DNA of 64,000 nt from Cyanoderma ruficeps. Taxonomy: Eukaryota; Chordata; Aves; Passeriformes; Timaliidae. The stretch lies in contig VZDJ01000594.1 in NCBI GenBank assembly GCA_008694505.1, positions 13,258,014-13,322,013 on the forward strand, in the 5' to 3' direction. The position numbers and the translations under genes were made by a program. This document shows positions 1 through 14,984 of the stretch, piece by piece. Position 1 is the stretch's first letter. Each line of letters begins with the position of its first letter. Below the pieces are notes generated by a model. It saw nothing but the letters and a program-made list of their open reading frames with translations. It searched no databases and was not told the origin of the DNA.

Positions 1-3000
1 CCATCCCAGCGCGAAGGCTGAAGTCCTGGCCCTCTCCAAGCTGATGGAAGCCCTGCCTCTGATTTCTGAGGGATGCCTGAAATTCCCTTGTGTGGGTTCT
101 TTTTTCCAAGTCTCCCTTTAGCAGAAATGATGCTCCTCCGTTGCATATCCTCTGCCACTTGCAGCCACAAGTGGAAGCAGCCACATGACCCAAGTAATTA
201 AGGCAGCGAGTGCTTCCAGCGGCTCACTCCCGCATTCTGCTTGGTCACAAAAGAGCAGTCATGGACCTGAACACAGAGACCCCATTGTCCCCAGGCCAGG
301 AGAGATGGCTGCTGGGAAGAATTTGAAAGGCATAGGTTTCAGTATATATGTTGCTTTTCCATGAAACTATATACACTTTTGCAAATTATAAGCTGTTTCC
401 TGTCTATGTTCCAGCACTTTGAGCTCAAATTAAAATCTCCTTAAAATTGGACCAGCAGGAGGGGGAAGAAGGAGGAGGCGTTTGCTGGAGTTCTTGAGCA
501 AATGGGAGGAATTTAAGGTCTTGTCCTCTGTAATTCCTCCCCTATAAAGGAATGTACTTCACCAGGTTGCCACATACTGAAATAAACTTGGCAGAAGTGA
601 GAGAAGCAATGTTTTCCTTCAGGTTTTTAATGCTTTTGGCTTGGATTGCATTCTCATTGCTTCTTCCTCCTGCATTCTCCTGCCTTTCCATCCAGGTGCC
701 ACTTAACACACTGGCCATTTTGCCAAAGGGACACAGTAATAAAAGAAACCATTCCACCAGGCTGTGATGTTTTCCTTCCCCTTTGCCACCGGCGACCAGC
801 AGACCTCCAGGCACCGGCCAAGGGATAGGTAATGTTTTATATGCCCCTTGCATGAGTTTGCTTGCATACCAATTACAGCCTGGCATGCCTCTGCCCCCCC
901 TCCCCCAAGGACTGAGAACATCTGGAAGCATTCACAGGCCAAGCACAATCTGGCTCAAGTCCCAAACTGGAGGGAAAACAAACCAGGGAGCCTGGGAAGT
1001 CAGAGCGAGGTTCACTCAGGCACACCAAGGACCTGCCTCTGATGTTTCTTCTCCTCTCTCTGCTGTTTGATGGAAGTGCTATGAAGTGAAGAGTTTCACC
1101 TGTCTGCTGACTCCATGCTGTGCCTCTTTGGCATCATCAGGGACACTATCATCCATGCAATGGATCTCTCTTGTGGACTACTTTCCTTCTGTCTTCAAGA
1201 AGGACTGTGTCCTGGTCTCAAACTCCATATTCAAATATTTCAAGACTTGATCTTTTCCAGCCTTCTAAAACTGGTCTCCTGTTTCCCAGGATCAGATTTG
1301 CCAATGCATCCTGCATGCCTTGAGAGAGCACTCAGCCCCACTGCAACTTGGAAAGGCACTTCATCTCCCAGGGAAGGGCTGTTCTCTCTAATACCAGTGC
1401 TCAGCCATGGCCCATTTTCACGCACCTCTTTCAGCCAGTGGAAATTGTTCAGTACCTGCCAGAGGAAAATTCAGGCCATGCACTTCATACATTGGCAGCA
1501 TCCTGAGGCACTGGTCTGCCTCTGCTGACTTTGCTCTGGAGGGATGGGCACCACTTCCCAAACTGATGCTGCAGCAGGCAGAGAGGTCAGTGCCAGCTGG
1601 CTGAGACAGCACAGAGCTCAGCACAATCCATCCTGCTTCTGAGGTGGGTTTTCTAGGATATGGTCAGTTCCATGCTGGCCTGGCTTGATTAGTACTGTGC
1701 TCCAGATATCTGGTTTAAAAGCTGAAACTCAAAAAAAGTGAGGAAACCAAAGAGAATGGCTTAGGGTAGAAGAAAATATGGACTGGCCTTCACAAATTTT
1801 TACTGATAGTTGTGTTCATAATGAAAGATGATGCCATGGCAGAGTCACGTATGGACCAAATATGTGCATGATTTATAGCCTAAGATAAATTCTCCATTCA
1901 GATTTTCACATTACAAAAAGCAGGAACAGTCTTTCTAGGTGTGTCCTTGGAGGAAAACAGTAGAAAAAAATGTGTAAAAAGTTTTGGATTATTTTCTTTG
2001 GCTTCTGTTTTGTTCCACATACACATAAAAGCAAAGAGATAAAGACAGGAAATAGGCCCGCACTTTGTTGGTTTGCTACTCTAATTGAAGTAGCAGAGAC
2101 CCAAAAGGCATGCAGCACAACTGTGGTCTGATTCTACCTCAGCTTTCTGGATTAAGTTCACCAGCAACAGACCATTCCTTCATTTGCAGATGGCTCAGAG
2201 GAAAGTACATATCAGAGGAATAACAGCAGAATGTATGTCCTAATCTGGAGTAGGGAGAGGAGATGGATTTTGCAGTGCCTGAGGCCTACAGCTCATGCTC
2301 CCACAGGATGCTGGCCTTGCTAACTCCAAGTCTTGAGCAAGATCCTTGGCTTTTCAACATGGTGGCAACAGCAACCTCTGTTTCTTTTAGTCATGAGAGT
2401 TAGGGGTGACTCTGCCAGCTCTGTTTGACTTTGCTAGCTTACCCAAACCTCCCCTTGCACACCCTTGTTCACACTGAATATTGTTCCTTACTCTTTTGAC
2501 ATACCTGCAAATTAGAAGACAGAGAAAATGGTTGCTATCATGAACCCATCCCAGGAGAGAACCAAGGAAAGAAACAGGAAATCTGGTGGGGAGAGCTTGG
2601 TATACCAAAAATAAATGGGGTGAAAAGTTCTCCACCAGGACACAAGAATCCTGGTAGAAAGGACATATATTCATTTCAGACAATATAAATCAGAATTCAA
2701 CTGTGCCTTCATGTTTTATGGGGTGAATTTCATGGCAATAGATAAGCCTGTATTCTGGGAGACCAAGACAAGTCCATTTATGAGGTCAGGACAAGTAGGT
2801 ACAGAACTAGCAGAATTACCATTTCCCTTCCTCTCTCTGCTCACTTCAGCTCTGATGCTAAGGTTAAACAACACTGAGAATAAAGAAATTCCTTCAGTTT
2901 TTTCCAAATCCAGCTGGAAGGCTCTCAGTTCTGAGCTCAACTAAACAAGCCAATTTTTCCAAAGCTGAATTTTATAAAGAAGAAGAACTAATACAGAGTC

Positions 3001-6000
3001 ATAGAGAATTCACGCTGTCACTCCTCTGTGCCATGGTGTGCCTTCTGCTGGAGAATGTAGAGGTCCAGACTGGATATGCAGAGCTCAAAGGAGGAGCTCT
3101 CCTTCCTACTCATGCACATACAATTGCCCTGGCAGGGTACATCTGTCAGCACAGGCCTGCTCCAGCTGCATCTCCACGCTGAAGGCAAAGGAGGCTGTAG
3201 CTGCAGTGGGCAATTTCAAGTTACCCAGCCTCCAGCTGCTCTTGGGGCCAAGTTGCTGCTCTGTCCCCTGTTAATGATCAGCTCCTTGGGATGTGTCATG
3301 CAGGTTCCTTTCCTTTGCACCTCATCACAACCTCATGTCCTAGTCAGTCCCAAAAGAGTTAAAAGATCTGCCCTGTTGCTGTGGCATTTTTCCCTCCATA
3401 CGAAGTAAAACACTGTGCTGAGATGCTGGTCACAGACAGGTATATTTGTTAGGTATATATGTGCTCAGAAAAGGTACTGACAAAGCAGATTTTTGCCTAA
3501 TGAGGGAAAGAAAGAGAGGCAGAAAAAAAAAAAACCCTGGGGAATCCCCATCCATTTATAGTTTCATTATCTTTTCCACTCGAAGAAACAAACAAGGTAA
3601 TTTTTGGTACAGCATTTGGGATTTTTCTGATCAGGATGGTTAGGTGCTATCTGAAATCAAGGCACCCATGGTTTCTCTTTGGTCTTTTGGCAATGCTTCA
3701 TATGCCAACCTCAAAGACAACCACAGTGCCTATAAAGTGTGCAGTTGAATTTGGTCATACCCTTCTCCCACTTTCCAAGAGCTCCAGGGTAGAGCCTGGT
3801 CTGTGCAGCCTAGAGAAGGCAGAACCTCTAGATGTTCCAGTAGAGGCTGAAGGTGAGAGAGATTTAAGGTCCCTGTTCCAGGTCCCTGATCACACTGGAA
3901 CTCCAGAGACCTAACCTTGACCAGGGCAGGACTGATTACTGTTATATCTGGCTGTGTAAGCTCTCTTGGTGGGTGGGGAAATGAGCATCTCCAGAGATCA
4001 GTTTATCAAACCTTTCTTGCTTCATTCCTGAAAGGAAATGAACCCTTCTAGTCTAAAAAACAAAATAAATCTATTCTCTGTTCACTGATCCCAAGCCTTC
4101 CTATGCTAAACATCACATGCTGTATACTCTTAATTTTATTTCAAAAAAACAAACAAGCAACCAAAATACCAGTGGATGCATGTATTGACTTTATCTTAAT
4201 CCTGATTCCCCAGAGTGGCAGGGCTCCTTTAATATACCTCTGTTTCCTTATGGAACAGGAACACAACTTGGACATATCAAGTTCCAACCACAGGGAGGGT
4301 TTATGAGCCAGCCATAAGAGCCTGAAACACGACTCCAAGATGTGTCTTTGAGAATATTGCCACTGAAAGCTCCTCAACTGAAAATGCTTCATATAAAAAC
4401 CTTAACTGGAACAGCCAAAGGAGAATGCTGCTGTCTGAGTACAGACTGAGGAATCAGCACATTCATTTAAAATTCAGATGCCAGCACTAAGACACATATG
4501 GAAACAGGCTCTATCCCTTCTAATATATATGATCATGGGGATCGGGTTCCTTGCAGGACCCAAGCCTCAGACAGACAGGAGATTTAGGCAATGGATGACC
4601 TTGAAAATGCTGCAGCATAAATCACCATGGAAATCCAGGAGGGTGGGTCTGTTTTCTCCATATGAATATTTAAAGAACACTCATTTTTTTTAAGTGATAG
4701 ATGACAAGCAGGTGGCCTGAAAACTGGAAGTATTCTTGCCATTTGTTCTGGGAGATTTCTTCACAGGTTTTGCATTTACTTCTTTATCTACTTATTTATT
4801 TATTGGTGGCTTGCCATTTTATTCTCCAAGGCCAGGAGTTGGTTTTGGAAACTTTCCTGGAGAACAGCGCTCCTGCTCTGGGATTGCTTTCTAAGCCTGG
4901 TTTTGATTTTAAGCAAGCAAGATCTGATTTCCCTGCTTTGCTCCAAGCTACCTTGCAGACCACGCTTTGGACCAGACCCTCGGCATTCACTACATGGTTG
5001 GGACCGTGCTGATTTCATTAGTGCATGAATACAGCCAGATCTGATCAGCCCAAAGGACCCAATACCTTTTCTTTGGAATTATGCATTAACAGGTGCCCAG
5101 AGAAGAATATAAGGGCCAGGCAAGTGCACAGTGATACTTCCCTGGAGTGTTCTCCCACTCCCCAGTAAGACAGTGGCTCCGTGTTTAAAAGCCCTTTATT
5201 TACCCAGTTAGTTTTTGAATCCATGCCAGCTTTTTGCCCTTCCTAGCCTCCTGTGGCAAGGAGATCCTTTGGTTAATTTTTGGGAGTTTATATTTTTCTC
5301 CTTGCTTGTTTGTGTTCTTCATGCTTTTCCTGCTTTTACAGATATTTATGAAATCTTCTCCTGGCCACCTTGCTTCCCAGCTGAAGAGTTCTAGTCTGCT
5401 TATTTCTCTTACAAAAGCTCTTCCCTGCTTCTGACCACCTCTGTCAAAGAGGTGTGAGACACGGGTATGAAATCCCATCAGTCAGTCCCACCACCTGATG
5501 GGGCTGGGGAGTGGGGCAAGGTTGTCCATACCTCTGCTGTGGCAGCGCTTGTACACACACATTTCTATCCAGCACAAACATGTCTACCAAGGGCATCTTT
5601 TTTAAAACCTCCGTGGTTTTAAAACACAAATAGAAACTGGAAGGAAAATACAAGTCATAAAGCAGAGGGCGAGATACTTTCCTCAGATAACCTGGTGACT
5701 GCAAAGTCCATCTGCAGGCTAGGCTAAAGAAACAAATGCCTAAGACATATTACCCAGGCATTAATGGAGACATCGACCCAAGCCATTTCCTGGACCCAAG
5801 CACAGGCTTAGGAGCAGGCAGATGAACAGCACGGGGAAAGCACTCTCCACTGGACAAAGCAGTACTGGGACAGGGCCTAGAGAGATACTGGCAGGGAGAA
5901 AATGTTCCTGAGCCTCAGTCTACCCCGGTTTATTTCCTCCCGCTCCTCATTAGCATGAATAATAATGAGGTAACACGAGGAGGGGGCGTTGCTGGCAAGG

Positions 6001-8384
6001 CTGGTGACAGACCTAGTGAGTCTCTAAGGAGAGTATATGCAATTATCTGAATGAAGTAAGACTTGAAGGCAGAGATAACCAGTACAAATAAATGAGCAGA
6101 GATGAGATCAGGGTGATGTCATTCACCCCAGGCAAATTTTGGATCTCTCTTCAGGCGGAAGTTTCACTAACCAGCACAGTGGAAATAGGAAATTGAAAAC
6201 AAGCCTCCGACCCATGAATTTCACCACTGACTGCCAACACAACTGTCTCCCCAAAGCCAAGGAAGAGGCCAAGTGGGGGAGAAAAGATCAGGTTCCCCAT
6301 TTATCTCAGAACTATCTTCTAGTCACCAGCAGTGCTTTGACATGATTGAGTGACTTCCAATGAGTCACTTCCCTTCCGCCTCCCCTTCCAACTTTCCTCC
6401 ACCTTATGTTAGATGTTGGGCTTGTGGAGGTAAGACACAAACCACTCTCCAGTGATCAAATCTAACAGTCCAGATATTTGCCAAAGCTCCAGCAATTGTG
6501 CTAGCAATTTTTTGGAAGTGTTAAGCACCACTTGACAGCAACAGGAGTCAGAAAAACTCAACAAGCTTTTAAAGCAAAGACAGAAAATAAAATTGAGCTA
6601 CTGCTTTTTTTTTTTTTTACCCCAGTGGAAGCATATGTATAGAGAGCAGAGCTGCAGACTTGTGTCTCAGTGACTGACATGCAATCTCTTGGTGAAGACA
6701 TTGGCCATGGATGCACAAGGGAGCATTCTTGTGCATCGTTTCCTTTGTTTATCTCACCAGCTGTATTTATGGATTTGCAGAATGCTCTCTACAGTCTGCA
6801 AATGACTGCCTCATACAGCTCACTCCATCTTCAAGATTTTTATGATGTGGACCCAGTCCAACGTCTAGACCAATAATGACAGCTCACATCTCAGCCAAGC
6901 CTTTTCTTAATTGTCCACAGGGCTGGCAAGGAAATACAAACATTCGTAGAAACAGCGACATTACTAAAAAGACTTTGACCAGCTGGCATCTTTCCCTGCC
7001 AGTCTTGGGGCAGCTTCTTACTGTATATTTCCTAGAGCTCAATCCAGTCTGGTCTTAAAATAGCTCAAACGATGGTGGTTCCCTGAAAAACAGAAAATGT
7101 AATGGCCAGAGATTTGCCTTCTGACTCTGTCCATTGGGGTAAAACTTTGTTCTTCTTAACTCACCTGATGACCTCTCAGCTTTTTTGACACAGTGTGACA
7201 GGAACAGGGTTTTGGGGTGTCCGTTGGGAAGGCTTCTCTCCCCCCATCCTTATTCCACATTGATGGGGCCACATCTCACATGTTACAGTTCCAGAGCTGT
7301 GGGGTGTTCCAGTGTCAGCAGCAAAGTGCTCCTGGTCCCATTTAGGATCTAAAGGCTCAACCATGGTGCAAAAATATTGTCCCAACAGATGTCACCTTGT
7401 GTGGGAGGAAGTTTGGCTGGTCCACCATGGTATATGTCGATGCAATCCTTTCCTTAAACTGTATGCTGTTCTTCTGGACACTCAGCATCTCCTGAAGGTA
7501 TATCCTTTGTTTGCAGCACAGATTTCTGTTACTTCTTTCCCCAGCCAGCTGGCCTTCAATTTGGTGGTCTTATCATACTTCCATAGTTTCTCCGGCTCAC
7601 TTCCAGATTTTTTTTGTCTGTTCTCTCACTTTGGCTATGTACCATTGCCAAAAGCATATCCAAGGCCAAGTACAGGTGTGACTGTACCATCAGTCCTGAC
7701 AAATCCTTCCTTACATTTCTCCAAGACTGAAATCCCCACAAGGATTATCATGAAACCCTGAGACCATATGGTCTTGTGCCTTTGCATTCATCTCTGTATA
7801 TCCACCTATTTTTGTCTTGCAGGAGACTGTAAATTTTCTGGTTTACTCTTAATTTTGCAGTTTAAATAGCAACAGACAAAAGGAGAGAGGAGCGGGGAAG
7901 GGAATGAGTCTGGTTCCTCAGCGTTCCCTCCACATCAGTGAACATTAGTAAGACAAAAACACAAACTGCTCATCTCTCTTGCACTTACAGGAAGGACCTC
8001 ACCTCACCAGCCTAGACCCCATCCCAGCAGGGTCTAAGCTTCACATGAAGTCCAACTTAAGCTATACTTTGTGGCATTAAATGACAGTTAAGTACTGAAC
8101 AGACTTTATGAAAACTCCATGCAGAGGAGGAAGTTTCACCACAGCAACATTATCAGAGATCGCTGACTCAGCTGCTGCAACACCTCATTTTCAATTTCAC
8201 AAAAGCTGCAGGATCCAGACTCCAATGCTGGGGGGCCTGGGCCTTCAGGATTTTGGCTGGGGCCTTTGTCCCCTTGCAAATTACCCATTGAAGACACAAG
8301 CAAAGCTGTGGGCTGTCATGTGATGGGAAGCATTTTACTGCAGATGTGTTGGGGTTTTAAAATAATATGATACCATGCAATGAG
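1..8384. other. intergenic DNA, no gene recognised
   Basis: All six frames hold only short ORFs, none with a recognisable domain, and several overlap ORFs on the other strand. No tRNA-like or rRNA-like sequence was seen. Small A/T runs occur, such as the TTTA run near 4788-4804 and the poly-T near 6606-6619. An ATTA inverted repeat is listed separately at 5945-5970. By position relative to TNS1 this is inferred to be part of the gene desert downstream of TNS1. Confidence 0.6.
5945..5970. promoter_or_regulatory. inverted repeat with homeodomain/POU-like cores
   Basis: Two 8-bp arms, CCTCATTA at 5945-5952 and TAATGAGG at 5963-5970, flank a 10-bp spacer. The left arm overlaps ATTAGCAT (5949-5956), the complement of ATGCTAAT, which resembles a POU octamer. 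ATTA/TAAT is the core bound by many homeodomain proteins. Function is inferred from motifs only. Confidence 0.3.
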
Positions 8385-8505
8385 CAGTTGGGAAGCAGAG
8401 TTAGAGAGAGTGCCACTCCAAGCCCTGCCCACTGGGAGACAGCGGCAGAGCCAAGAATTAAACCCATGGCTCCCAAGACCCAGACTAGCGGCTGAGCCAC
8501 AGGAT
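8385..8505 (+). repeat. MIR-like SINE fragment
   Basis: The stretch has the order of features seen in the 3' half of MIR elements: a GCAGAGCC-type block, then AATTAAACCCATGG resembling the 'gattcgaaccca' region, then a short pyrimidine/purine mix ending in GGCTGAGCCA. Divergence is high, as expected for an ancient SINE. A chance resemblance cannot be excluded without alignment to a repeat library. Confidence 0.35.
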
Positions 8506-11500
8506 CATTCCTCTCCCCTTCCTCCAATTGCCCCAGCTGAGGGTCTGCAAGATCCCTGCCATACCAGAACCCCACGGGCAGAATAGACTTCCTAAACGTC
8601 CCTGCCAGAAAGACTGAAGCAATGTTGAGGCTTGTCCCTGCGGCACAGAAAGTGCTCTCAATGTCACGCTAGACAACCTTTCTGTGCCACACTTGCTGGC
8701 AGAGCCAAAGGAAGCTGCAGTTGCTTCAGCCTTCCAAGTATCGGCTTTCTTTCTCAGATACTAGAAACACAGACAGTCCAGTTTCCTTCATCCTGTACAA
8801 AGATTCTTCCCACACCACTAAAAAATGCAGCCATCCCATTTTATATGCACAGTAAGAGAAGGAGCATGCCAGCCCATCAGATTGTCAATGCCAGAGTTTG
8901 GGAGGCACAATGGGAAGTTGAAATGCACAGTACCCTGGATAGGAAAGCATCAAGCTGGGCCAGTCCACCAAAAAAGAACTTCCAGCAGCAGCCACCATGT
9001 GTTGTTCTCTTTGATTCCCAAAAGCCCCATTGATGGACTCAGGTACAGTGGCAAGTGCTCATTCTGCAGCTGAACTCAAGTGGAGATGGATTTCAAATGT
9101 ACCAGTGAGCAGTGTCCACTGTGCCCCAAGTTATTCAGGAACCTCACAGGAGCAAAAAAAAATAACATATACTAAATGAATGGTGCACAGGAAGACTATT
9201 TCCAGATATTTCTTATCTCCTGACCTTGAGTTTGTAAGCAGAGCACTCTATTAATTTCATTTTTATTTGGTGTAATATCAACAGAATTCCTTCATGTCTC
9301 TACTACTCAAAGGATTGTGTCAGTTGTTCTAACCACATGGTTGCACTAGGAATGTGTGTTCACCTGGACATTCACCATAAGCACTGTCTTTTGCATAGAC
9401 ACCATCTTTGGGAGAAATCTTTTCCTTTTTTTGCCTTTCCTTTTTGTTCAGAGATAATATGGTCATAGATATATGCATGTAGCCCTGTTAAAACCCACTT
9501 CCATGTGCAACCAACTAGCACTGTTCAGCTGGTTATTAGCAGCAAAGGGACTGAGCCAAATGGGCACATCACTGCACACTTGTGGTAATGACAACATTGC
9601 CCTGGCACACAAATGATAGGGTTTCTGATGTCCTCTGCTTCATCATTCCCTAGAAGTCTAGGTCTTCCAGAATGGAACACTGTGCTTTATGCTACTTGGG
9701 GCATTGGTACTGTAGAAAGAAAATAGATGGGTGTCTAGATGGTTGGAGACTTGCCAAGCCAACAAAAAATAGCTGAGCAATACCAGAGCTTAAGACAAGA
9801 ATGGACAACTCCTAAATTTTTAAAAAGCTCTTATATTGCCTGCCAGGTGTTCAGGGACCAGGTAAATGCAGCTCAGTGTTGCAATTTTATCAATGCACCC
9901 TACCAGACCAAGCATGGTCTGCATTGCTCCCAAAAAAAATCCACTCCCAGGATGGTAGGCCCTCCTGTGACCTGGATACTGGCACCTGCATCCAGCTTTT
10001 GGGTTGTCTGTTAGTTAACCCTAAAAAATCTAAACAGAGAAAGCGACCATGAAATACAGCTTCCTCTCTCATTTGACAACGCTCTTCATCTTGGATAAAA
10101 AACATGAAGACTTCCCAGCTCCATAAATCCTTTCTGTTTGTAAGGACACATTAGGCAGATGGAAAACTGCTCTGGGCATTGATTCCACACAAAAATTCTC
10201 ACATTTGGAGCATGACATCAGTTTGGCCCATTGGTCACATGAATTCCCAGGCCTGCATTTCTCCTCTCATTTTTGCTTCTTGGGTTGTTGCTTACAGAAA
10301 AACCCACATTTCCCCCATTCCTCAAAGACTCTTTGCAATGACAGGAGTGTTTCTTCCCCAAGGCTGATGTAGCTTCAGAAGAGTAATATAGAATGGACAA
10401 GTTTGTTCAAGTGGGAGGAAAGAAAGATCACAATTGGTCTGGGGGAAACCTGGCATAGCTGTTCATTTTTTTGACACCAGTGTCCAGTCTACCCAACCTA
10501 GGCAGGACTTTGCTGCAGGAATGTTTCCTTGCCAGTCTGCCCACACCATGGGCTGCATTCACAGATCATGGGTCACCTGCTTCTGGGGACACAAGACTGA
10601 GGTTTAGCAGGTCCATTCCTCAGTGGGCCACAAACCATTTTGAGGAATGTAAATAAAATTCATTTCCACTTGTAAACTGCAGATAATATTTCTTTTCAGA
10701 CCTTCTTTGCCTAGTAAATTTGCTGCTTCTCCAAAGACAAGAGACTCATAATCCCCACCACTTCAGACCTGACCAAGGTAGCTCTTTACTCAGAGTTTGG
10801 TAGGAAGCTTTTGCTGAAAGAAAATTTGAACTCAAAGCCCTGCACCTGCAGAAAAATGCTCAATTTGCTTTGGTATCTTGTTCCATCTGGAAACAGCAAA
10901 TTACAAACTAGATAAAAAGACCAGTGTCAGTTCTACTCTGCATATACTCTTGGAAAAATAGAACCCACAGATCTCCAACAAGTGCACCTCCATCTAAAGT
11001 AGCAGTGACAGACTGTGAGTAGCTCTAATTCAACCAGAGCTCTTAAAGAAATGCTATGGTAAAAGCAGCAAAGTGGGACAGTCATTCCTAGAGCAGAGAG
11101 CAGGAAATTAAATTTGACACCTCTTTGGATATAAAATGCAAATTTAAAAAACTGTATACTCAGTTTTGGAATAAGTTCATTGGAACTGCAGCAGATTTTC
11201 CATCCTTTGAAGTCTTCAGGGGAAGACTTCCATATTCAAATTACCTACTCTAGATGTTTCATTTAGTGTTTGCACACATTATGCACTAAAGAAAAAACAA
11301 AAGGCAAGAAATTCTGGTTGTCTTCTCTCCAAGGCTATAAGATCATTGGATACCTATGCAGTCAGGGAAGAGAGATAGTCATGACATGAAATCAGTTTCC
11401 TGGAACTGCTGGCCTGCATTTTGTTGTGGCAGCCTTTCTCCATGACAGGTTTTGGCTTCACCTCAAACTGGTGAATTCAATGAATTAATCACCAGAAAAA

Positions 11501-14500
11501 TTTCTACAGAGTTTGGTTTATCTGCCACGTGTCAGGATTTATCTTCGTAATTGTCTTTTTCAACCTTACTGCAGGAACCCCTACTCAAATAGCTTTTGGG
11601 AAGGACCAAGGTTCTTGGATAAAGTAGAGATTTTCGACTAGATAAATAGCAATCAGCTAAAAGTTTGTTAGGGGACTTTCTGCTAGAGCAGTAGCTTTGG
11701 GGTTTTTGTCAGCTAGGACAGAGTAAAGGAGAAAACCAGAACCGTTACCTCTGCCTTCTGTGAGATGAATATATCCAACAGTTCCCTAATCTGTCTCCAC
11801 TGGTGACCGTCCCTCCACTCCATGCATGAACACCATGACAGGAATAACCCGATCACCATCTGTATTCAGCAAAGAAGGGGTTAAGCAGGGCCAAGAGCAC
11901 CTTGTAAACAGACTGAAAGTGTAACCTTTGCTTATAAATCATGAGTTCAGCCCCAGAACATGCCTTTAATCCTGTAATTATATTCAGAACTCACTGTTTC
12001 AGTCAAGGAAATACTAGCTCCTCTCCAAATGGCACTGAGGCTGATCCTAAATGATATGTTAGCTCCCCGAAATGGCCGCAGAGCTCCAGTGCTTCCAGCA
12101 TCCCACTCCTGGCCAGTGAAACAGGGAGGGGGACGCACCCAGCTGTGTCACCCTGAGTCCTGTGAGGCTCCCCTGTGGGGCCCTGCTTCCCACCAGCAGT
12201 TCCCTGAGAGAGGAAAACTGCCCACAGACATCAGGTTGGCTTTGCCCTTGTGGCTGACAGGAGACCAGATTCTGCAGCTTGGGAGCATCAGGACCTCAGC
12301 CATGGGCAACAGGGCAGGCATTACTGGTGGAACATGGTGTGCCTTCTTGTAGCTCTTCCCCTTTTGTGGGCACAGCCTATCCCCACCATCTCTTGGGAAT
12401 AAATAGTGGTCAGGAGCAGCGTGAGGGCAGCCAGGCAGCTCCCTTTCCAATTCCAGCTTTTCTTCTGCACCAGCCTCTCCCTACAAGCAGACTGAAGTCT
12501 CTCTCTGGTCACTGAATGGCTGCAAGAGGCAACACAAATCACCAGACAACCCTCAGGCTGGTCCCCTGTCAGATTCCTGCCTGTGCCACTCAACTCTTGC
12601 TCACAGATGAAAGGCTGGGAACTTCAAGAGTTTTCCACCACAGCAGAAATGAGGGATGGTCACCTGCCCTTGGGTAACTCTATTACAGTAACTTGTGCAG
12701 CCAAGGCTTTCATTTATTCCCAAAACATCTATAGTACCTTTTTTTGGTGAGCCCCAGGATTATTTTCATCCCTATTTACCTCCTCTCTGTATCTGTTTCC
12801 TGCAGAAAATGTGCACCAACAGCTTAATACGCATGCTTGGGGAAGTGTTTCAGGCCTGATCATAAACCTTCCTCAGATATGTTTTCCTCCAGTAATTTCA
12901 GAGTCTCTCCAGGTAGATCAGCAAGAAAATAAAAATTATAAAAAAGGGGAACCACAGTGGCAGTATAGCACCTGGCTCCCAGCTGCTCTGCCCTGGAATA
13001 TTTACTTCAGCTAAAACTCGCTAAATGTTATCAGAGCTTCCAGTTTCCACTGGGAAATGGAGTTGCTTCTTTCTAGACCCATTAGTCTTAGGACATAACA
13101 ATGTGCTGTTTCTGAGGCATCTCAACTGGACAAATGAAGCACAGATCTAGTATTTCCAAAGAGTGGCTGGCAAGATCCTACAATGACCAGATGTTCTGCC
13201 AGCACCGCCTGAATTGCTGGAGTTCTTAAAGTTGTAAACAGGGTTATCACATTGCAGTGAACTCCAAGATCTCTCTGGATTGGATCCATTTTCCATCCCC
13301 TTCATGGGAGGGGTCCAGGAGCTGGATGATTCATTAGCGGCGACTGGCCAGAGCACACAGCAGCAGCACATGTCCTGGGTTTTTATGGGAGTAGTTGTGT
13401 TAGTAGTAATGTCCTCACTGCACAAACACTGGAGTGAGTTTCACCTCGTAGCTGCCTCACTGCTGTCTTTACTGAATCTTCACTTGGAAGATGCTAAATT
13501 TGCTTTGCTCAGCATCTCAAGGACAGGAAATACCAAAGGCAAAGCTGGACCAACAGGTCACGGTCTGTTAGTGGCACATCAAACAATAGAGTCTCAAACG
13601 TCAAACGAAAACATACACCCATGGTTCCCCTTTAAATTGTGTATACCTCACACTGGGCAAGAAATTCAAATATTCACACCCCTCTGCCAAAACCCTACAT
13701 CTGCAAAGATGATGCAGTGACCTGATCACCTGTCTGAAGTCAGATGAGATGCAGAGACTACCACTGTCTTATCCAGGGTCTGTAGGTAAGTATGTGTTTC
13801 ATTGTTTTTACCTGCAGGGACACCACAGCAGCCTGTCAGCCCAGACGGAAAAACAGGCTCCCTGGCTATTCTGCTTTGGAACTAACAAGAACAGTAAGGG
13901 CAAAGGGTAATACTGGTTGGTGTAGTTGTGTAGAACTGGGTGTTGAAGTCATATTTGGTTTTCAAACCTGCTGTTGAAAACAATTCTTGCAGTTGAGCCA
14001 GTTCATATCAATCTCTTGAGTCCTAACCTCTAACTCAGCGACTAGGAATTCACTCACTTCCTCTCAGAAAGCTTGAGCAGAGTAGTTCTGCAAAGATCCT
14101 GAATTTCTAAATGTGCGATAATCTTACACCTTTGCTCGCAGACAAGTAACTTCTTGCTTGAAAAGTCTCCTTCAGCTTTTACAACCCCTATCTCCAAATA
14201 CACTCTTATTTTTTCCCTTCTCCATTGCAAAATGTTAACATCCAGACTAGATGTGTGCCGTTCCAGGCGACATGTGTCTGGTAGCTTTTTAGGCTTGGCT
14301 CCCTCTCTGGGGGAAGATTGCCCAGAGCTGATCTGTCCCCCAGTGCTAAAGAGGGGTTGCAGCTAAGAAGCATTTTTCAGAGTTACATCCCAACTTTTAC
14401 AGGCCACAAATAGTCAATCTTGCCCAAAGCACCGTAGAAATCTTCCATCTTATGCACAGGATACATGCCACTGAGTTTTACTATTTCTCTGCAATTTCTT

Positions 14501-14984
14501 CTAGAACCATATATTCCCGGTGACAGCAAGGCAGATCCATTCAATCTAGTATGGTGAAGGGAAAAAGAACAACTTCTTCTTTATTTGAGGGTCTTCCTCC
14601 TGTCACTGCTGCTACCACAAAATGCATTTGAGCAGGTTAAACTGACCTCCATTAGCACCCTGTGCTGCTGAGATAATACCACAGCACCATAACAATTTAG
14701 ATTGTCAAACTTGGCTGCCATGGTAAGGCAGGGCCATTGTACAACTGATTTATGTGACCAAATGGATGTGGTGTGGTTGAATTTGCCTTCGGAAATCACA
14801 GCTTTTCCACAAAATCTCCTCCTCTCCCCTCGAAGTCTGCAGTGAGATTTTAGCAGAACAGATAACTCCAGGATGAGAGGAAGCGGACCTCACATTATGG
14901 GTTTTTTCTGCCATGCAATTTGGGGAAGGCTGAACCAAGGAAAAGGAGGGGTCAGACTCCATGCACCAACAGGGGTGGAAAATT
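8506..14984. other. intergenic DNA, no gene recognised
   Basis: No ORF in this stretch matches a known family. The longest, 13280-13720 on the plus strand (146 codons), overlaps an antisense ORF and has no recognisable domain, so it is treated as chance. No low-complexity tract beyond short A/T runs was noticed. Confidence 0.55.

Noticed and set aside
13280..13720. 146-codon plus-strand ORF with a possible membrane segment (VFMGVVVLVVM)
   Set aside because: An antisense ORF overlaps and no homology is recognised; treated as chance.
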